This document shows, piece after piece, positions 15,573-24,535 of a stretch of 47,332 bases of DNA. A program made the position numbers and the translations under genes. The first letter of the stretch is position 1, and each line of letters opens with the position of its first letter. The notes under the pieces are model-generated. The model was given only the letters and a program-made list of their open reading frames with translations, was not told the origin of the DNA and did not search any database. The DNA comes from Alistipes sp. (lineage in GTDB: Bacteria; Bacteroidota; Bacteroidia; Bacteroidales; Rikenellaceae): the NCBI GenBank assembly GCA_017502025.1, contig JAFVVS010000128.1, forward strand, positions 1-47,332, in the 5' to 3' direction.

Positions 15573-18515
15573 ATGAGAAACTTTTTCACAAAGATGATGG
15601 TTATCGTAGCGATGCTCTTTGCGGGTAGCGCATTGATGACCGCTTGTACCCCTGACCAGGGTGACGATTACAAAGGTCCTCCTGTATTGGAGGTTGGCGA
15701 GCCTAATGTTATCAACGCTATGAAGGTTGAGATTCCTCTCAACGCCAAGAAGTTGACTTCGATTGGCTACAAGCTCGTTGCTGAGGGCGAGAACGCTCCT
15801 GCAAGCGCAATGATGGTATTCCGTAGCGGTAAGAAGATCGACGGTTGTCCTTCGATGCTTACACTTACCGGCAATGATGGTCTTGACCTCGGCAAGAAGT
15901 TCACACTTTATGTCGTAGCAACCATCTCGGATACCGAGTTCTACAACAATGGCGAGATGCTCACTGCTGAGTTTACAACCCCAAACGACTATGCAGATGA
16001 CTTCGTATACATCAAGCGCACAACTTCGGAGGGTGCCGACATTGTTGTCAATATTCCGGAAGAGGTTAAGCAGAAGGGCCGCCGTATCAAGTGGGGTATT
16101 GCAAATATCGCTATGCTCAAATATTATGGAGATGCACCAACACCGGAGAAGTTGTTCACCAACGACCAGATGTACCCTGCACTTCTTTTCAAGAACGATA
16201 CTACTCTCAATATCAACCACTACAACATCTATCGTCGCAACGAGAAGGGTGAGATTGGCTACTACTACTTCGCTGGTTACAACGCTAATGGCAACGTAAT
16301 CATCGATGAGTGCTCTCCAAACGACCCTATGGTAAGCACCGGCGAGGCAGAGCCTGTAACATACTACCAGCACTTCCAGCCGGGTGAGCCACTCGTGCTT
16401 ATGTTGTCTGAGGTAGATTATGCAGACTGCCCTTACCTCGCAGCATTGGAGGGTGATGCTTATGTAGAGCACTTGACAAATCCAACCTGCGGACACCTTC
16501 ACCCAATGATCGATTGGAGCTGGGGTCCAGGTTGGTATTGGTATCCATACGACTATCAGGCATACATTGAGGAGGTTAACGGCAACCGCGATCCTGGCGA
16601 ATTGCCAATGCCTGGCGTAGGTGGTGGAAATGCTCCAACCATCGATTTCGACAAGTTCTGGCACGAGGGCGCATTTTACAGAAAACTCGAATTTACACTC
16701 CCTGGTCCAGATAAGTTCGAGACCGGTTCGGTGATAGTTAACACATCGGGGTTGAAGACCGACGGTGGTAAGATTACCTTCACTCCAACCGGTGACACTT
16801 TTGCATATTTGGTAACCGTTTGTGCTGATAGAAGTGAGGTTAATGCAGGTTACTTCGACCTCTTGAAGTATGTCAACAACGACCCATCGCTTTTGCAGTG
16901 GCTCACCACTTCGGAGGTTGGTGCGTACTTGGGTATCTATCCATTCTACACTTCCGAGGGTACTGTTGTATTGGATTTGGCTAGCTCGGTATATTCTGGC
17001 GACATCAAGGCCGGTATGAAGTACCACGTCATCGTGAATGCTGTTCCTGGCAAGATGCAGAATGGTGATATGGCTCTCGACGTTTCGAAGCAGGCGTTCC
17101 AGCACATCACCTTCACTTTGCCTGAATACAAATTGCCAGAGCCAGAGCTCGTAGTAACTGCTTACGAGTCGTACTCGCCATACAAGGTTAAGTTCAACAT
17201 CAAGAACCCTAATTACGAAACTTTGCCTGTAAAGAAGGTTGTTTACGCTGCTAACGAGACTCGTGAGTTCTCATCGTATATGGCAACTTACGGCTACACC
17301 TACGAGGATATCGTATTAGCGAATGACGGTTATGCTAACCTCACTGAAGCAGAGGTCGAGCAGGTCAACTCGGATTTCGGTTACGATATGGAGTTTGAGG
17401 TATCTGCAAACACCCGCTTCACTCTCGCAGCTATGGGCTGGAATACAGAGGGTCGTCCAAGCACTATCGGCGAGGGCTCAAAGGCTGTTGCCGAGGCTAT
17501 TTCGACAGACATCCCTAGCGCAGACCCTCTCGATATGACCAAGCTCAACGCTTTGAAGGGTGACTGGACAGCAACTGCTACCGTTAAGACTTATGACTAT
17601 AACACCGGTGGCACATCGTCGGCACAGAAGAGCTGGAAGGTTACTATCGGTGATTTGAGCACAAACAACTCTCTCTCGGAGGCTGACTATGCAGTATTCG
17701 AGGCTGCGGGCGTAAACAAGGCTGCCGCTGATGCTTACCTCGCACAGTTCAATGAGTTGGCTGCAAACTACAACGCATCAGTTCTCGGTCAGAACCGCGT
17801 TCTCTGCCAGGGTTGGGATCTCTCGGGCACTCGTGAGACCTCTACCGCTTCGCCTTGGGATCTCTTCTTGATGCCAGACTACAACGCATCGTTGGTTGAT
17901 TACCTCTTCAACGACTTCGGTCCTAAGTGGTTCTTGCAGACCGATGCAGATGGCAACATCTTCGTTCCTGTGAACTACAATGTTATTCAGCCTATGATGT
18001 GCTGGTACAATGGTATGGATCACTACTTGTGTAGCGGTAACTACGAGAAGGGTTATGCAAACTACATCAACCCGGCAGACCCTATGGGCGTTCAGTCGGT
18101 AGGTATTCCTGTTGAGATTTCGGAGGACGGCAACACCGTAACCCTCAAATCGGTAACTATCAAGCCTGAGAACGAGGAGATTCAGCTCTACCCTACTATG
18201 GTATACGATGCACAGGGCCAGCTCGCATTCTACAACCCTTACGTAATGTCGGAGGTTGTATTGACCAAGGGCTGGAATGGTGGTGCAACACCTGCTCCTG
18301 CTAAGGCCTCTTCGAGCAAGCACCTCTACGGCAAGAAGGTTGTAAATGGTGGCGACTTCAAGAGCCCTGCAAAGGTTTACAGCCGTACCGTATTTGCTCC
18401 TGCAACAAAGAAGGTTGAGAAGACTACCGTTGCGAACATCAAGTTCCCAACCAAGGAGGAGATCCAGAAGAACCTCGACAAGATGATGCAGAAGTACAAC
18501 CGTACTCTTCGTTAA
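15573..18515 (+). CDS. Large secreted lipoprotein of unknown function
   Basis: A 980-residue lipoprotein; the signal peptide ends in a lipobox-like SALMTAC (Cys25). The mature protein is a chain of beta-sandwich-like segments (for example VLEVGEPNVINAMKVEIPLN and PELVVTAYESYSPYKVKFNI), likely fibronectin- or Ig-like. There are about eight further cysteines and an aromatic-rich stretch WSWGPGWYWYPYDY. The C-terminal 60 residues are Lys-rich and low in complexity. I recognise no enzyme motif. It is the first gene of a plus-strand cluster with a TlpA-like protein, a DUF6029 barrel and an Omp28-like lipoprotein, which suggests a shared cell-envelope task. An open frame on the opposite strand within it is a shadow caused by codon bias. 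Confidence 0.8.
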   Translation: MRNFFTKMMVIVAMLFAGSALMTACTPDQGDDYKGPPVLEVGEPNVINAMKVEIPLNAKKLTSIGYKLVAEGENAPASAMMVFRSGKKIDGCPSMLTLTGNDGLDLGKKFTLYVVATISDTEFYNNGEMLTAEFTTPNDYADDFVYIKRTTSEGADIVVNIPEEVKQKGRRIKWGIANIAMLKYYGDAPTPEKLFTNDQMYPALLFKNDTTLNINHYNIYRRNEKGEIGYYYFAGYNANGNVIIDECSPNDPMVSTGEAEPVTYYQHFQPGEPLVLMLSEVDYADCPYLAALEGDAYVEHLTNPTCGHLHPMIDWSWGPGWYWYPYDYQAYIEEVNGNRDPGELPMPGVGGGNAPTIDFDKFWHEGAFYRKLEFTLPGPDKFETGSVIVNTSGLKTDGGKITFTPTGDTFAYLVTVCADRSEVNAGYFDLLKYVNNDPSLLQWLTTSEVGAYLGIYPFYTSEGTVVLDLASSVYSGDIKAGMKYHVIVNAVPGKMQNGDMALDVSKQAFQHITFTLPEYKLPEPELVVTAYESYSPYKVKFNIKNPNYETLPVKKVVYAANETREFSSYMATYGYTYEDIVLANDGYANLTEAEVEQVNSDFGYDMEFEVSANTRFTLAAMGWNTEGRPSTIGEGSKAVAEAISTDIPSADPLDMTKLNALKGDWTATATVKTYDYNTGGTSSAQKSWKVTIGDLSTNNSLSEADYAVFEAAGVNKAAADAYLAQFNELAANYNASVLGQNRVLCQGWDLSGTRETSTASPWDLFLMPDYNASLVDYLFNDFGPKWFLQTDADGNIFVPVNYNVIQPMMCWYNGMDHYLCSGNYEKGYANYINPADPMGVQSVGIPVEISEDGNTVTLKSVTIKPENEEIQLYPTMVYDAQGQLAFYNPYVMSEVVLTKGWNGGATPAPAKASSSKHLYGKKVVNGGDFKSPAKVYSRTVFAPATKKVEKTTVANIKFPTKEEIQKNLDKMMQKYNRTLR

Positions 18516-18540
18516 TAGTTGCAAACTAATCGCACCTTGG

Positions 18541-18562
18541 GAGCCTTCCTCGGCGAAGGCTC
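18541..18562 (+). other. GC-rich hairpin in the intercistronic gap
   Basis: GAGCCTTC (18541-18548) pairs with GAAGGCTC (18555-18562) around a 6-nt loop. No T run follows. It lies 25 nt after the lipoprotein stop and 32 nt before the TlpA-like start, so it may be an mRNA processing or stability element or a weak attenuator. Confidence 0.5.
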
Positions 18563-18594
18563 TCGGTGGGGCGACATTTAAGAGATATTAAACT

Positions 18595-19086
18595 ATGAAA
18601 AGAATTTTTTCGCTTATATGCCTCGCTTTGGCGGTCTCGTTCGCCTCGGCACAGCAGCTTCCCGATGTAAAGGTCGAGACAGCGCAGGGCAAGATTATCT
18701 CGGTGCGTAACCTCTCGCAGGGCAAGCCGTTGATTATCGCCTATTGGTCGATTGCGTGCAAGCCTTGTATTCAGGAGCTGAACGCCATCAACGACTCGTT
18801 GGCAGAGTGGCGTTCGGAGACTGATGTCGATGTTATCGCCGTATCGGTGGATGATGCTCGTTTGAAGGCTTCGGCAAAGGCTATCGCATCGTCGAGAGGC
18901 TGGGAGTTCATCTGCGTATACGACGAGAATCAGGAGTTGAAGCGTGCGATGAATGTATCGCTCACACCGCAGTCATTCGTGGTGGATGCAGAGGGCAACA
19001 TCATCTATTCGCACTCGGGTTACACCCCGGGTAGCGAGCAGGAGTTGTTCGACAAGGTTTTGGCTCTCAAAAAGAAAAAGAAGTAA
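18595..19086 (+). CDS. TlpA-like exported thioredoxin-fold protein
   Basis: A 163-residue protein with a signal peptide ending near ASAQQ. It has a thioredoxin fold of the TlpA/AhpC-TSA type: strand PLIIAYWSIACKPC holds the redox pair Cys55-x-x-Cys58, and TPQS (Thr124-Pro125) supplies the cis-proline opposite it. CKPC is a common active site in TlpA/ResA proteins, which reduce or resolve disulfides in exported proteins. A Lys-rich tail (KKKKK) ends it. The stop is 3 nt before the DUF6029 barrel gene, indicating co-translation. With dsbD nearby upstream, electron supply from DsbD is a reasonable inference. Confidence 0.88.
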   Translation: MKRIFSLICLALAVSFASAQQLPDVKVETAQGKIISVRNLSQGKPLIIAYWSIACKPCIQELNAINDSLAEWRSETDVDVIAVSVDDARLKASAKAIASSRGWEFICVYDENQELKRAMNVSLTPQSFVVDAEGNIIYSHSGYTPGSEQELFDKVLALKKKKK

Positions 19087-19089
19087 CAG

Positions 19090-20745
19090 ATGAAGCGATT
19101 AACTCTCATTTTGGTGGGCGTAGTTGCGCTCACGCTCTCGGCTTCGGCACAGCAGGTACTTGGCAATGGTCAGGTGTCTGGTAGCTTGGAGTCGTCGTCT
19201 ATTTACTACACCCCCGACAAGAAGATTGAGCGCCCCGAGGACCACTTCGGCTCGAACAACTACCTCAAAGTCGATTATGCGAATGGTCGCTTCTCGGCGG
19301 GTATTCAGATGAACGCCTTTATGCCGGCATTGCTTGGCTACGACGCATACAAGGATGGCAAGAAGTTCTACCTCGCTTCGAAGTATATTCAGTGGCGTGA
19401 CAAGAACTTCGAGGTATTGGTGGGTGACATCTACGATCAGTTCGGAAATGGTCTGATTTTCCGCTCGTTCGAGGATCGTCAGCTCGGTATCAACAACTCG
19501 CTCGAAGGTGTGCGTGCAGCATACAGCTTCGGTCGCTATGTAACCGTAAAGGGTATGTATGGTCGCCCACGACTCTACTCGGAGTACTCGAAGACTTGGG
19601 TGCGTGGCGCCGATTTGTCGGTGTCGTTGGCAGAGATTATCAAGGCTTCGGCTATCACTTGGAACATCGAGGGTTCGTATGTAAATCGCTATCAGAGCCT
19701 CGACCAGGCACCTGACTACTTGAAGGAGTATGACGATTCAACATTCAACCCTGTGACAGGCGAAATGCAGACCTATCTCGAATCGTTCGGCATCAAGCCA
19801 AACCTCAATATGTACTCGGGTCGTATGAACTTCGGATGGAATGGTTTGACCGTTAGCGGAGAGTATGTTCACAAGAGCAAGGATTTGACACACCCAAGTA
19901 GCACTTCGACCACAAAGGGTTGGGCTGCGATCGGAGAGGTTGGTTACAACTACAAGACATTCAGCGTGATGGGAACATTCCGAGCACTGAACAGTATGGT
20001 TTCGATGGTGGATATCTTCGTACCAAGTGCGAGTGCTATCAACCAATGTGGCGGTAATACAATCAACTACATCCCTGCTTTGACTCGTCAATACACCTAT
20101 ATGCTCACAAACCTCAACCCTTATCAGGTTAAGGCAAATGGCGAGTTGGGCGGTCAGATCGACTTGTGCTACTCCTATCGTAGCAAGGATAACCGCTACC
20201 GCTATTGGAATTTCCACGCCAACTTCTCGACCTTCTACTCGTTGCAGCCACTCGCATCGAATGGTGGCAAGCGTATGCTCTATTGGCGAGATATCAACTT
20301 CGATGTCGAGCGTCAGTGGAACAAGAAGTGGAAGTCGGTGTTGCTCTACTCGTTCCAGGACAATGCGGACAAGCAGGCGCACATCTTCGTTGGCGATGTC
20401 ACGCACAAGTTCAACCGTAAGACATCGCTCCGTTTCGAGGTGCAGTACCTCCTCTCGGGCGACGACAAGAGCGAGTGGGACGGCATACATAGCGAGGGTG
20501 ATTGGGTTGCAGGACTCGTAGAGTTCAGCCTTGCACCTCGTTGGAGTTTCTATGTTCAGGATATGTATAATATCGGACAGAGCAAGACTCACTACTACAA
20601 CGGCGGTTTCAGCTACACCTACAACCGTACCCGTGTGCAGTTGAGCTATGGTCGCAACCGTGCTGGTTACATCTGCTCGGGCGGTGTTTGTCGCTATTCG
20701 CCGGCTTATACAGGTGTAAATCTTGTATTGACTTCGTCGTTCTAA
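19090..20745 (+). CDS. DUF6029-type outer-membrane beta-barrel protein
   Basis: A 551-residue protein with a signal peptide (cleavage near SASAQQ) and many alternating amphipathic strands with aromatic girdles (YLASKYIQWRDKNFEVLVGD, YRYWNFHANFSTFY, RWSFYVQDMYNIG). It ends in LVLTSSF; a terminal Phe is typical of barrels inserted by BamA. The N-terminal GNGQVSGSLESSSIYY and the GNGLIFRSFEDRQLGINNSLEGVRA region match what I recall of the Bacteroidetes DUF6029 family, whose function is unknown. Near the C-terminus CSGGVC forms a C-x4-C pair before the last strands, and NQCGG adds another Cys. It lies between a TlpA-like protein and an Omp28-like lipoprotein, so it may be a redox client or the partner barrel of that system. 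Confidence 0.82.
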   Translation: MKRLTLILVGVVALTLSASAQQVLGNGQVSGSLESSSIYYTPDKKIERPEDHFGSNNYLKVDYANGRFSAGIQMNAFMPALLGYDAYKDGKKFYLASKYIQWRDKNFEVLVGDIYDQFGNGLIFRSFEDRQLGINNSLEGVRAAYSFGRYVTVKGMYGRPRLYSEYSKTWVRGADLSVSLAEIIKASAITWNIEGSYVNRYQSLDQAPDYLKEYDDSTFNPVTGEMQTYLESFGIKPNLNMYSGRMNFGWNGLTVSGEYVHKSKDLTHPSSTSTTKGWAAIGEVGYNYKTFSVMGTFRALNSMVSMVDIFVPSASAINQCGGNTINYIPALTRQYTYMLTNLNPYQVKANGELGGQIDLCYSYRSKDNRYRYWNFHANFSTFYSLQPLASNGGKRMLYWRDINFDVERQWNKKWKSVLLYSFQDNADKQAHIFVGDVTHKFNRKTSLRFEVQYLLSGDDKSEWDGIHSEGDWVAGLVEFSLAPRWSFYVQDMYNIGQSKTHYYNGGFSYTYNRTRVQLSYGRNRAGYICSGGVCRYSPAYTGVNLVLTSSF

Positions 20746-20783
20746 GCAAAGAAAACACAAACAATTAAAAACAATAAACGATT

Positions 20784-21956
20784 ATGAAAACATTAAAGAC
20801 ATTAGCACTTCTCCTCGTTGGAGCATTGGCTTTCGTTGGTTGCGAGCCAGTTGACAACGGTGGTAATGATGGCAAGAAGAGTTTTATGCTTGTTGCAGAC
20901 AAGACTACTATCTACGACAATGGTATCGATGGAGCAACCTTCACCGTCTACTACGATGGTTTGATTTTGGATAAGGGTTACGAACTCTACATTGGCGAAG
21001 GTGCCGAGATGGTTGCCGGCAACAAGTTCACCTCGACCACACAGGGTACATTCGAGATTTGGGCAGCTTACGGAGCAGCTATCTCGAACACCGTAAACAT
21101 CAATGTTGTTGCTACCCCACCGCCAGCACCGGCTGCACCACAGGATAACAACCCTTCGAAGACCAACTTCGTTCGTCGTACCTTGCTCACACAGTTCACA
21201 GGTACAGGTTGTGGCTACTGCCCACTTATGATGAACGCTCTTCATCAGGTTTTGACCAACGATGTCTATGGCAACAAGGTTGTTGTTGCAGCGGCTCACC
21301 TCTACAACGATAACGACCCTTGCTGGTTGGCCGAGGCTCAGACCTTGGATAACGCTCTGGGCGTAGAGGGCTTCCCAAGCGTATACTCAGACTTGAATAG
21401 AAACGGTTATGGTGATGCAAGCTTTGCTGCTTTGAAGAAGTGTATTGACGATGCACAGGCTCGCACTACTGTAAAGGGCGGTATCGCAGTAAATTCGGCA
21501 TACCACGCTGAGGAGGAGTATATCGTTCTCAATGCAACTGTTAAGGCAAAGGAGACCACCGAGTTCCGTATTGGTGCTTGGTTGTTGGAGGACAACATCT
21601 ACGGCAAGCAGAGTGTTTATCCGGATCCATACAAGGGTACAGGCGAGTTGATTCAGCCTCTCGAAGGTGTGAACTTCAACAACCACAACAACACTATCCG
21701 TTTGGCTGACAGCAAGGCTACAAACACCGATTTCTCGGGCTTCTCGCTCGGCGTAATCGAGGCTGGTAAGACCGCTTCTCGTGAGTTTGCCTTCAAGTTG
21801 AAACCACACCACGACAACGCTAACGCACGCTACTACAACCACAATAACCTCCGTGTTATCGTATTCATCTCGACCAACGAGAATGGTAAGTGGTATGTAA
21901 ACAATGTTGTTAAGTGCCCTAAGCACGGCTCGGTAGATTTCGAGTACGCAGAGTAA
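20784..21956 (+). CDS. Omp28-like lipoprotein with thioredoxin-type CGYC motif
   Basis: A 390-residue lipoprotein with lipobox FVGC (Cys20). Residues about 32-112 form an Ig-like domain (FMLVADKTTIYDNGIDGATF), followed by a Pro/Ala linker (PPPAPAAP). The thioredoxin-like domain opens with LLTQFTGTGCGYCP, with Cys143-x-x-Cys146, and has GFPSVY in the cis-Pro position. A C-terminal beta domain follows. This is the layout of the Omp28 family named from Porphyromonas gingivalis. The CxxC makes a thiol-redox or disulfide-exchange role at the outer membrane plausible, although an adhesin role has also been proposed for the family. It is the last gene of the cluster and ends just before a strong terminator. 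Confidence 0.86.
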   Translation: MKTLKTLALLLVGALAFVGCEPVDNGGNDGKKSFMLVADKTTIYDNGIDGATFTVYYDGLILDKGYELYIGEGAEMVAGNKFTSTTQGTFEIWAAYGAAISNTVNINVVATPPPAPAAPQDNNPSKTNFVRRTLLTQFTGTGCGYCPLMMNALHQVLTNDVYGNKVVVAAAHLYNDNDPCWLAEAQTLDNALGVEGFPSVYSDLNRNGYGDASFAALKKCIDDAQARTTVKGGIAVNSAYHAEEEYIVLNATVKAKETTEFRIGAWLLEDNIYGKQSVYPDPYKGTGELIQPLEGVNFNNHNNTIRLADSKATNTDFSGFSLGVIEAGKTASREFAFKLKPHHDNANARYYNHNNLRVIVFISTNENGKWYVNNVVKCPKHGSVDFEYAE

Positions 21957-21972
21957 GCAACAAGTCTCTTGA

Positions 21973-22016
21973 CAAAAAAAAATGCACAAGGCTTTCGGGC
22001 TTTGTGCATTTTTTTT
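21973..22016 (+). terminator. Terminator of the Omp28-like operon
   Basis: An A-run plus TGCACAA (about 21973-21989) pairs with TTGTGCA plus a T-run ending at 22016, with a GGCTTTCGGGC-type loop. It lies 16 nt after the stop at 21956. Confidence 0.9.
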
Positions 22017-22052
22017 AGCGGAAAACGGAAAACGGAAAACTTCTTTTTCTCA

Positions 22053-22154
22053 AAATCGTAAATTGTTGTGGAAATTTTGTGCTAAACGAGGGGACGAAAG
22101 CGCAGCATAGTTGACCTATGTGAGCATTTCGGCATCCGATGTGCAGTGCAAAAT
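22053..22154. repeat. About 100-bp interspersed repeat, copy 1
   Basis: It starts with AAAATCGTAAAT, contains CGAGGGGACGAAAGCGCAGCATAG, a CATAG/CTATG hairpin and TGAGCATTTCGG, and ends in GTGCAGTGCAAAATTT. Its ends are imperfect inverted repeats (AAATTTTGTGC against GCAAAATTT). A second copy is at 39795-39912. Stretch 21957-22222 holds the terminator, this repeat and a -7 box only. Confidence 0.85.
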
Positions 22155-22191
22155 TTACCAACAAGAACTATTTTTTTAATTTTTTTTGTAT

Positions 22192-22199
22192 TATATTTG
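22192..22199 (+). promoter_or_regulatory. Putative -7 box for the radical SAM gene
   Basis: TATATTTG matches TAnnTTTG and is 23 nt from the ATG at 22223. The region upstream is T-rich, and a -33 TTTG at canonical spacing is not clear. Confidence 0.45.
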
Positions 22200-22222
22200 C
22201 TTCGCAAAAATTTCTAAAAAGG

Positions 22223-22990
22223 ATGTTGTTTTCCGATATTATATATGGTCCTATAAAGTCACGCCGATTGGGTATTTCGCTTGGCGTGAATTTGTTGCCG
22301 CTTCACTCGAAGTTGTGCAACTTCGACTGTATATACTGCGAGTGCGGTTGGAACGAGGATAATAGGGAGGATAAACCTCGATTTAATGCTCGTGAGGATA
22401 TTCGTGAGGCTCTCCGCTCCACCCTATCGAAGATGTCAGAGGAGGGACAACTCCCCGATGTGATAACCTTTGCCGGCAATGGCGAGCCGACAATTCATCC
22501 CGATTTTGAGTCTATCATTGACGACACGATTGCTCTACGCAACGAGTTTGCCCCCGAGGCGAAGGTCTCGGTGTTGAGCAATGCCACACAGTTGCATCGT
22601 GAGGGTGTGCGCAACGCCCTGCACAAGGTGGACAATGCAATTTTGAAGCTCGATTCGGCATTTACGGCAACGGCAAAACTTATCAACAAGCCGCAAGGCG
22701 ACTACTCGGTGGAGCGCATCGTTGAGCAACTCAAAGCTTTTGGCAACGAATTTGTCTTGCAGACGATGTTTCTGCGTGGCGAGTACAACGGAGCGTTGGT
22801 GAACAATACGACCGAGAGCGAAATTGAGGCTTGGTTGGCGGTAGTGGAGTATCTGCGACCGAGAAGTGTGATGGTCTATTCGATAGACCGAGCTACTCCG
22901 TGCCAGACCTTGGAGAAAGTTTGCCGAGAGGAGCTCGAAAAGATAGCCGAAAGAGTGCGAGCGCTCGGCATCGAGTGCAGTGCCGTATAG
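22223..22990 (+). CDS. Radical SAM protein of unknown substrate
   Basis: A 255-residue radical S-adenosylmethionine enzyme. LCNFDCIYCE gives the C-x3-C-x2-C cluster motif (Cys32, Cys36, Cys39), which binds a 4Fe-4S cluster and cleaves SAM to a radical. The GNGEPTIHPDF element is the GGE-like SAM-binding strand, and LSNATQLH follows in the usual order. The short form without extra cluster cysteines resembles COG0731-type proteins. The start at 22223 gives MLFSDIIYGPIKSRRLGISLG, the expected N-terminus; the frame is open upstream only into the repeat. No substrate gene is adjacent; the next gene, a transporter, begins 29 nt later. Confidence 0.88.
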   Translation: MLFSDIIYGPIKSRRLGISLGVNLLPLHSKLCNFDCIYCECGWNEDNREDKPRFNAREDIREALRSTLSKMSEEGQLPDVITFAGNGEPTIHPDFESIIDDTIALRNEFAPEAKVSVLSNATQLHREGVRNALHKVDNAILKLDSAFTATAKLINKPQGDYSVERIVEQLKAFGNEFVLQTMFLRGEYNGALVNNTTESEIEAWLAVVEYLRPRSVMVYSIDRATPCQTLEKVCREELEKIAERVRALGIECSAV

Positions 22991-23019
22991 TTTCTCCGAA
23001 CACTTAATTTGTTTTTTCA

Positions 23020-24330
23020 ATGTACCATATAGAACCATATCTTTTAATTCCTTTTGTGGTGATGTTGCTCTCGATAGCGATAATGCCACTCGCATTCCCA
23101 CGCTTTTGGGATAGGAATTTCAATAAACTCCTCTTTGTGCTTATCATCTCGGTGCCTACGGCAATGATGCTCTCACGAGCAGGCTTGGGCGAGAACTTGA
23201 AGCACCAGATGCTCTACGACTACATTCCGTTTATCGCCCTTTTGGCGGCGTTGTATGTCGTAACGGGAGGTATCCATATCAACTATACCACCACACCTCG
23301 CCCTACCGTAAATGCAGCGATTATGTTCATAGGTTACGGCTTGGCATCGGTGGTGGGTACTACGGGTGCAGCGATGTTGCTTATTCGCCCATTGTTGGAG
23401 ATAAATCGTGACCGCTCATATAAGATTCACACCATCCTCTTCTTCATCGCAATGGTGGCAAACTGCGGTGGTGTCTTGACTCCGCTGGGCGATCCGCCAT
23501 TGTTCCTGCTCTATCTGCGTGGTGCGGAGTTCTCGTGGTTCCAGACTCTCTTCCCACAGTGGGTATTCGTAGGCTCGGTACTGCTCTTTGTCTATGTGGT
23601 TATCGACACCTACATCTGGAAGCGCAAGGAGTTGATGGGTATTCGCCCTCGTACCGAAAGCGAGGAGGATGAGCCAATCAAGATTTCGTTCTCGGGTGCA
23701 GTGAATTTGTTCTACCTCTCGGGCATTTTGCTTGCGGTGGCATTTATCAACCCGCACGAGATTCCGGCAATGGCAGCCGAGGATGCACCTTGGTATATGC
23801 GTTTCTTGCGTGAGATTGTGCTTATGATCATCCTTTTGCTCTCGGTGGTATCCACTCGCAGACGAGTGCGCAAGAGCAACCACTTCTCGTGGGAGCCAAT
23901 TACGGAGGTCGCTATATTATTTATAGGTATCTTCGTGACGATGACACCTGCTCTATTGTTCCTCAACGAGAACGCAGCATCGCTCGGCATTACCGCCCCT
24001 GCGCAGTTCTTCTACGCCTCGGGCGCACTCAGTTCGTTCCTCGACAATGCACCTACGGCGGTGGCATTCCACACTGTGGCAGCAGCATTGCCTGTGGCAG
24101 ATGGCACACCTATTATGGCTGGCGTGTCGGAGCCTCTCCTAACCGCCATAGCACTCGGCTCGGTATTGTTTGGAGCGATGACCTACATCGGCAATGGTCC
24201 TAACTTTATGGTCAAGGCGGTAGCCGAAAACGATGGCGTGCGTATGCCGTCATTCTTCGGTTACATCTTCAAATTTTCGCTGATTGTTCTACTGCCAACC
24301 TATATTTTGATGGCGATGATATTCTTCTAA
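23020..24330 (+). CDS. NhaD/CitMHS-type ion transporter
   Basis: A 436-residue inner-membrane protein with about eleven hydrophobic helices. The signature segments GGVLTPLGDPPLFLLYL, with its discontinuous-helix GDPP turn, and SSFLDNAPTAVAF in the second half are typical of the ion-transporter superfamily that includes NhaD antiporters and citrate/metal transporters. Bacteroidetes members are usually annotated as sodium:proton antiporters. The substrate cannot be read from sequence. It starts 29 nt after the radical SAM gene, so co-transcription is likely. A strong terminator abuts its stop codon. Confidence 0.85.
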   Translation: MYHIEPYLLIPFVVMLLSIAIMPLAFPRFWDRNFNKLLFVLIISVPTAMMLSRAGLGENLKHQMLYDYIPFIALLAALYVVTGGIHINYTTTPRPTVNAAIMFIGYGLASVVGTTGAAMLLIRPLLEINRDRSYKIHTILFFIAMVANCGGVLTPLGDPPLFLLYLRGAEFSWFQTLFPQWVFVGSVLLFVYVVIDTYIWKRKELMGIRPRTESEEDEPIKISFSGAVNLFYLSGILLAVAFINPHEIPAMAAEDAPWYMRFLREIVLMIILLLSVVSTRRRVRKSNHFSWEPITEVAILFIGIFVTMTPALLFLNENAASLGITAPAQFFYASGALSSFLDNAPTAVAFHTVAAALPVADGTPIMAGVSEPLLTAIALGSVLFGAMTYIGNGPNFMVKAVAENDGVRMPSFFGYIFKFSLIVLLPTYILMAMIFF

Positions 24331-24361
24331 AAAATGGTTGAGAAAATTCTCAACCATTTTT
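24331..24361 (+). terminator. Terminator of the transporter gene
   Basis: A perfect 14-bp stem: AAAATGGTTGAGAA (24331-24344) against TTCTCAACCATTTT (24347-24360), followed by T. It begins directly after the stop codon. Confidence 0.9.
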
Positions 24362-24385
24362 GCTATTAGCCCTTGGCTATTAGCT

Positions 24386-24477
24386 TTTTTAGTTTTGCGA
24401 ACTCTGACGCTTGTTACGGCGCAACGAGATAAGAGGTTGTTAGGGGTTGTTAGAGGAAGTTAGGGGAGCGCTAAAAG
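24386..24477. repeat. About 90-bp repeat related to the mosaic element end, copy 1
   Basis: Contains AGTTTTGCGAACTC, TTACGGCGCAACGAG and GAGATAAGAGGTTGTTAGGG. Positions 24426-24463 are identical to 37104-37141 (38 nt). The left part is the reverse complement of the distal end of mosaic copy 1. Confidence 0.85.
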
Positions 24478-24535
24478 TCTATTTGCCATTAGCTTTTTTA
24501 ATTGATAATTGAGAATTATTTTTTTAATTCTGCAT

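Noticed and set aside
15558-17105. Long open frame (about 515 codons) on the strand opposite the large lipoprotein
   Set aside because: It mirrors the coding frame of a lipoprotein with signal peptide and lipobox, has no start context or recognisable domain, and results from codon bias. Similar antisense frames at 17778-18524 and 41751-43100 were left out for the same reason.
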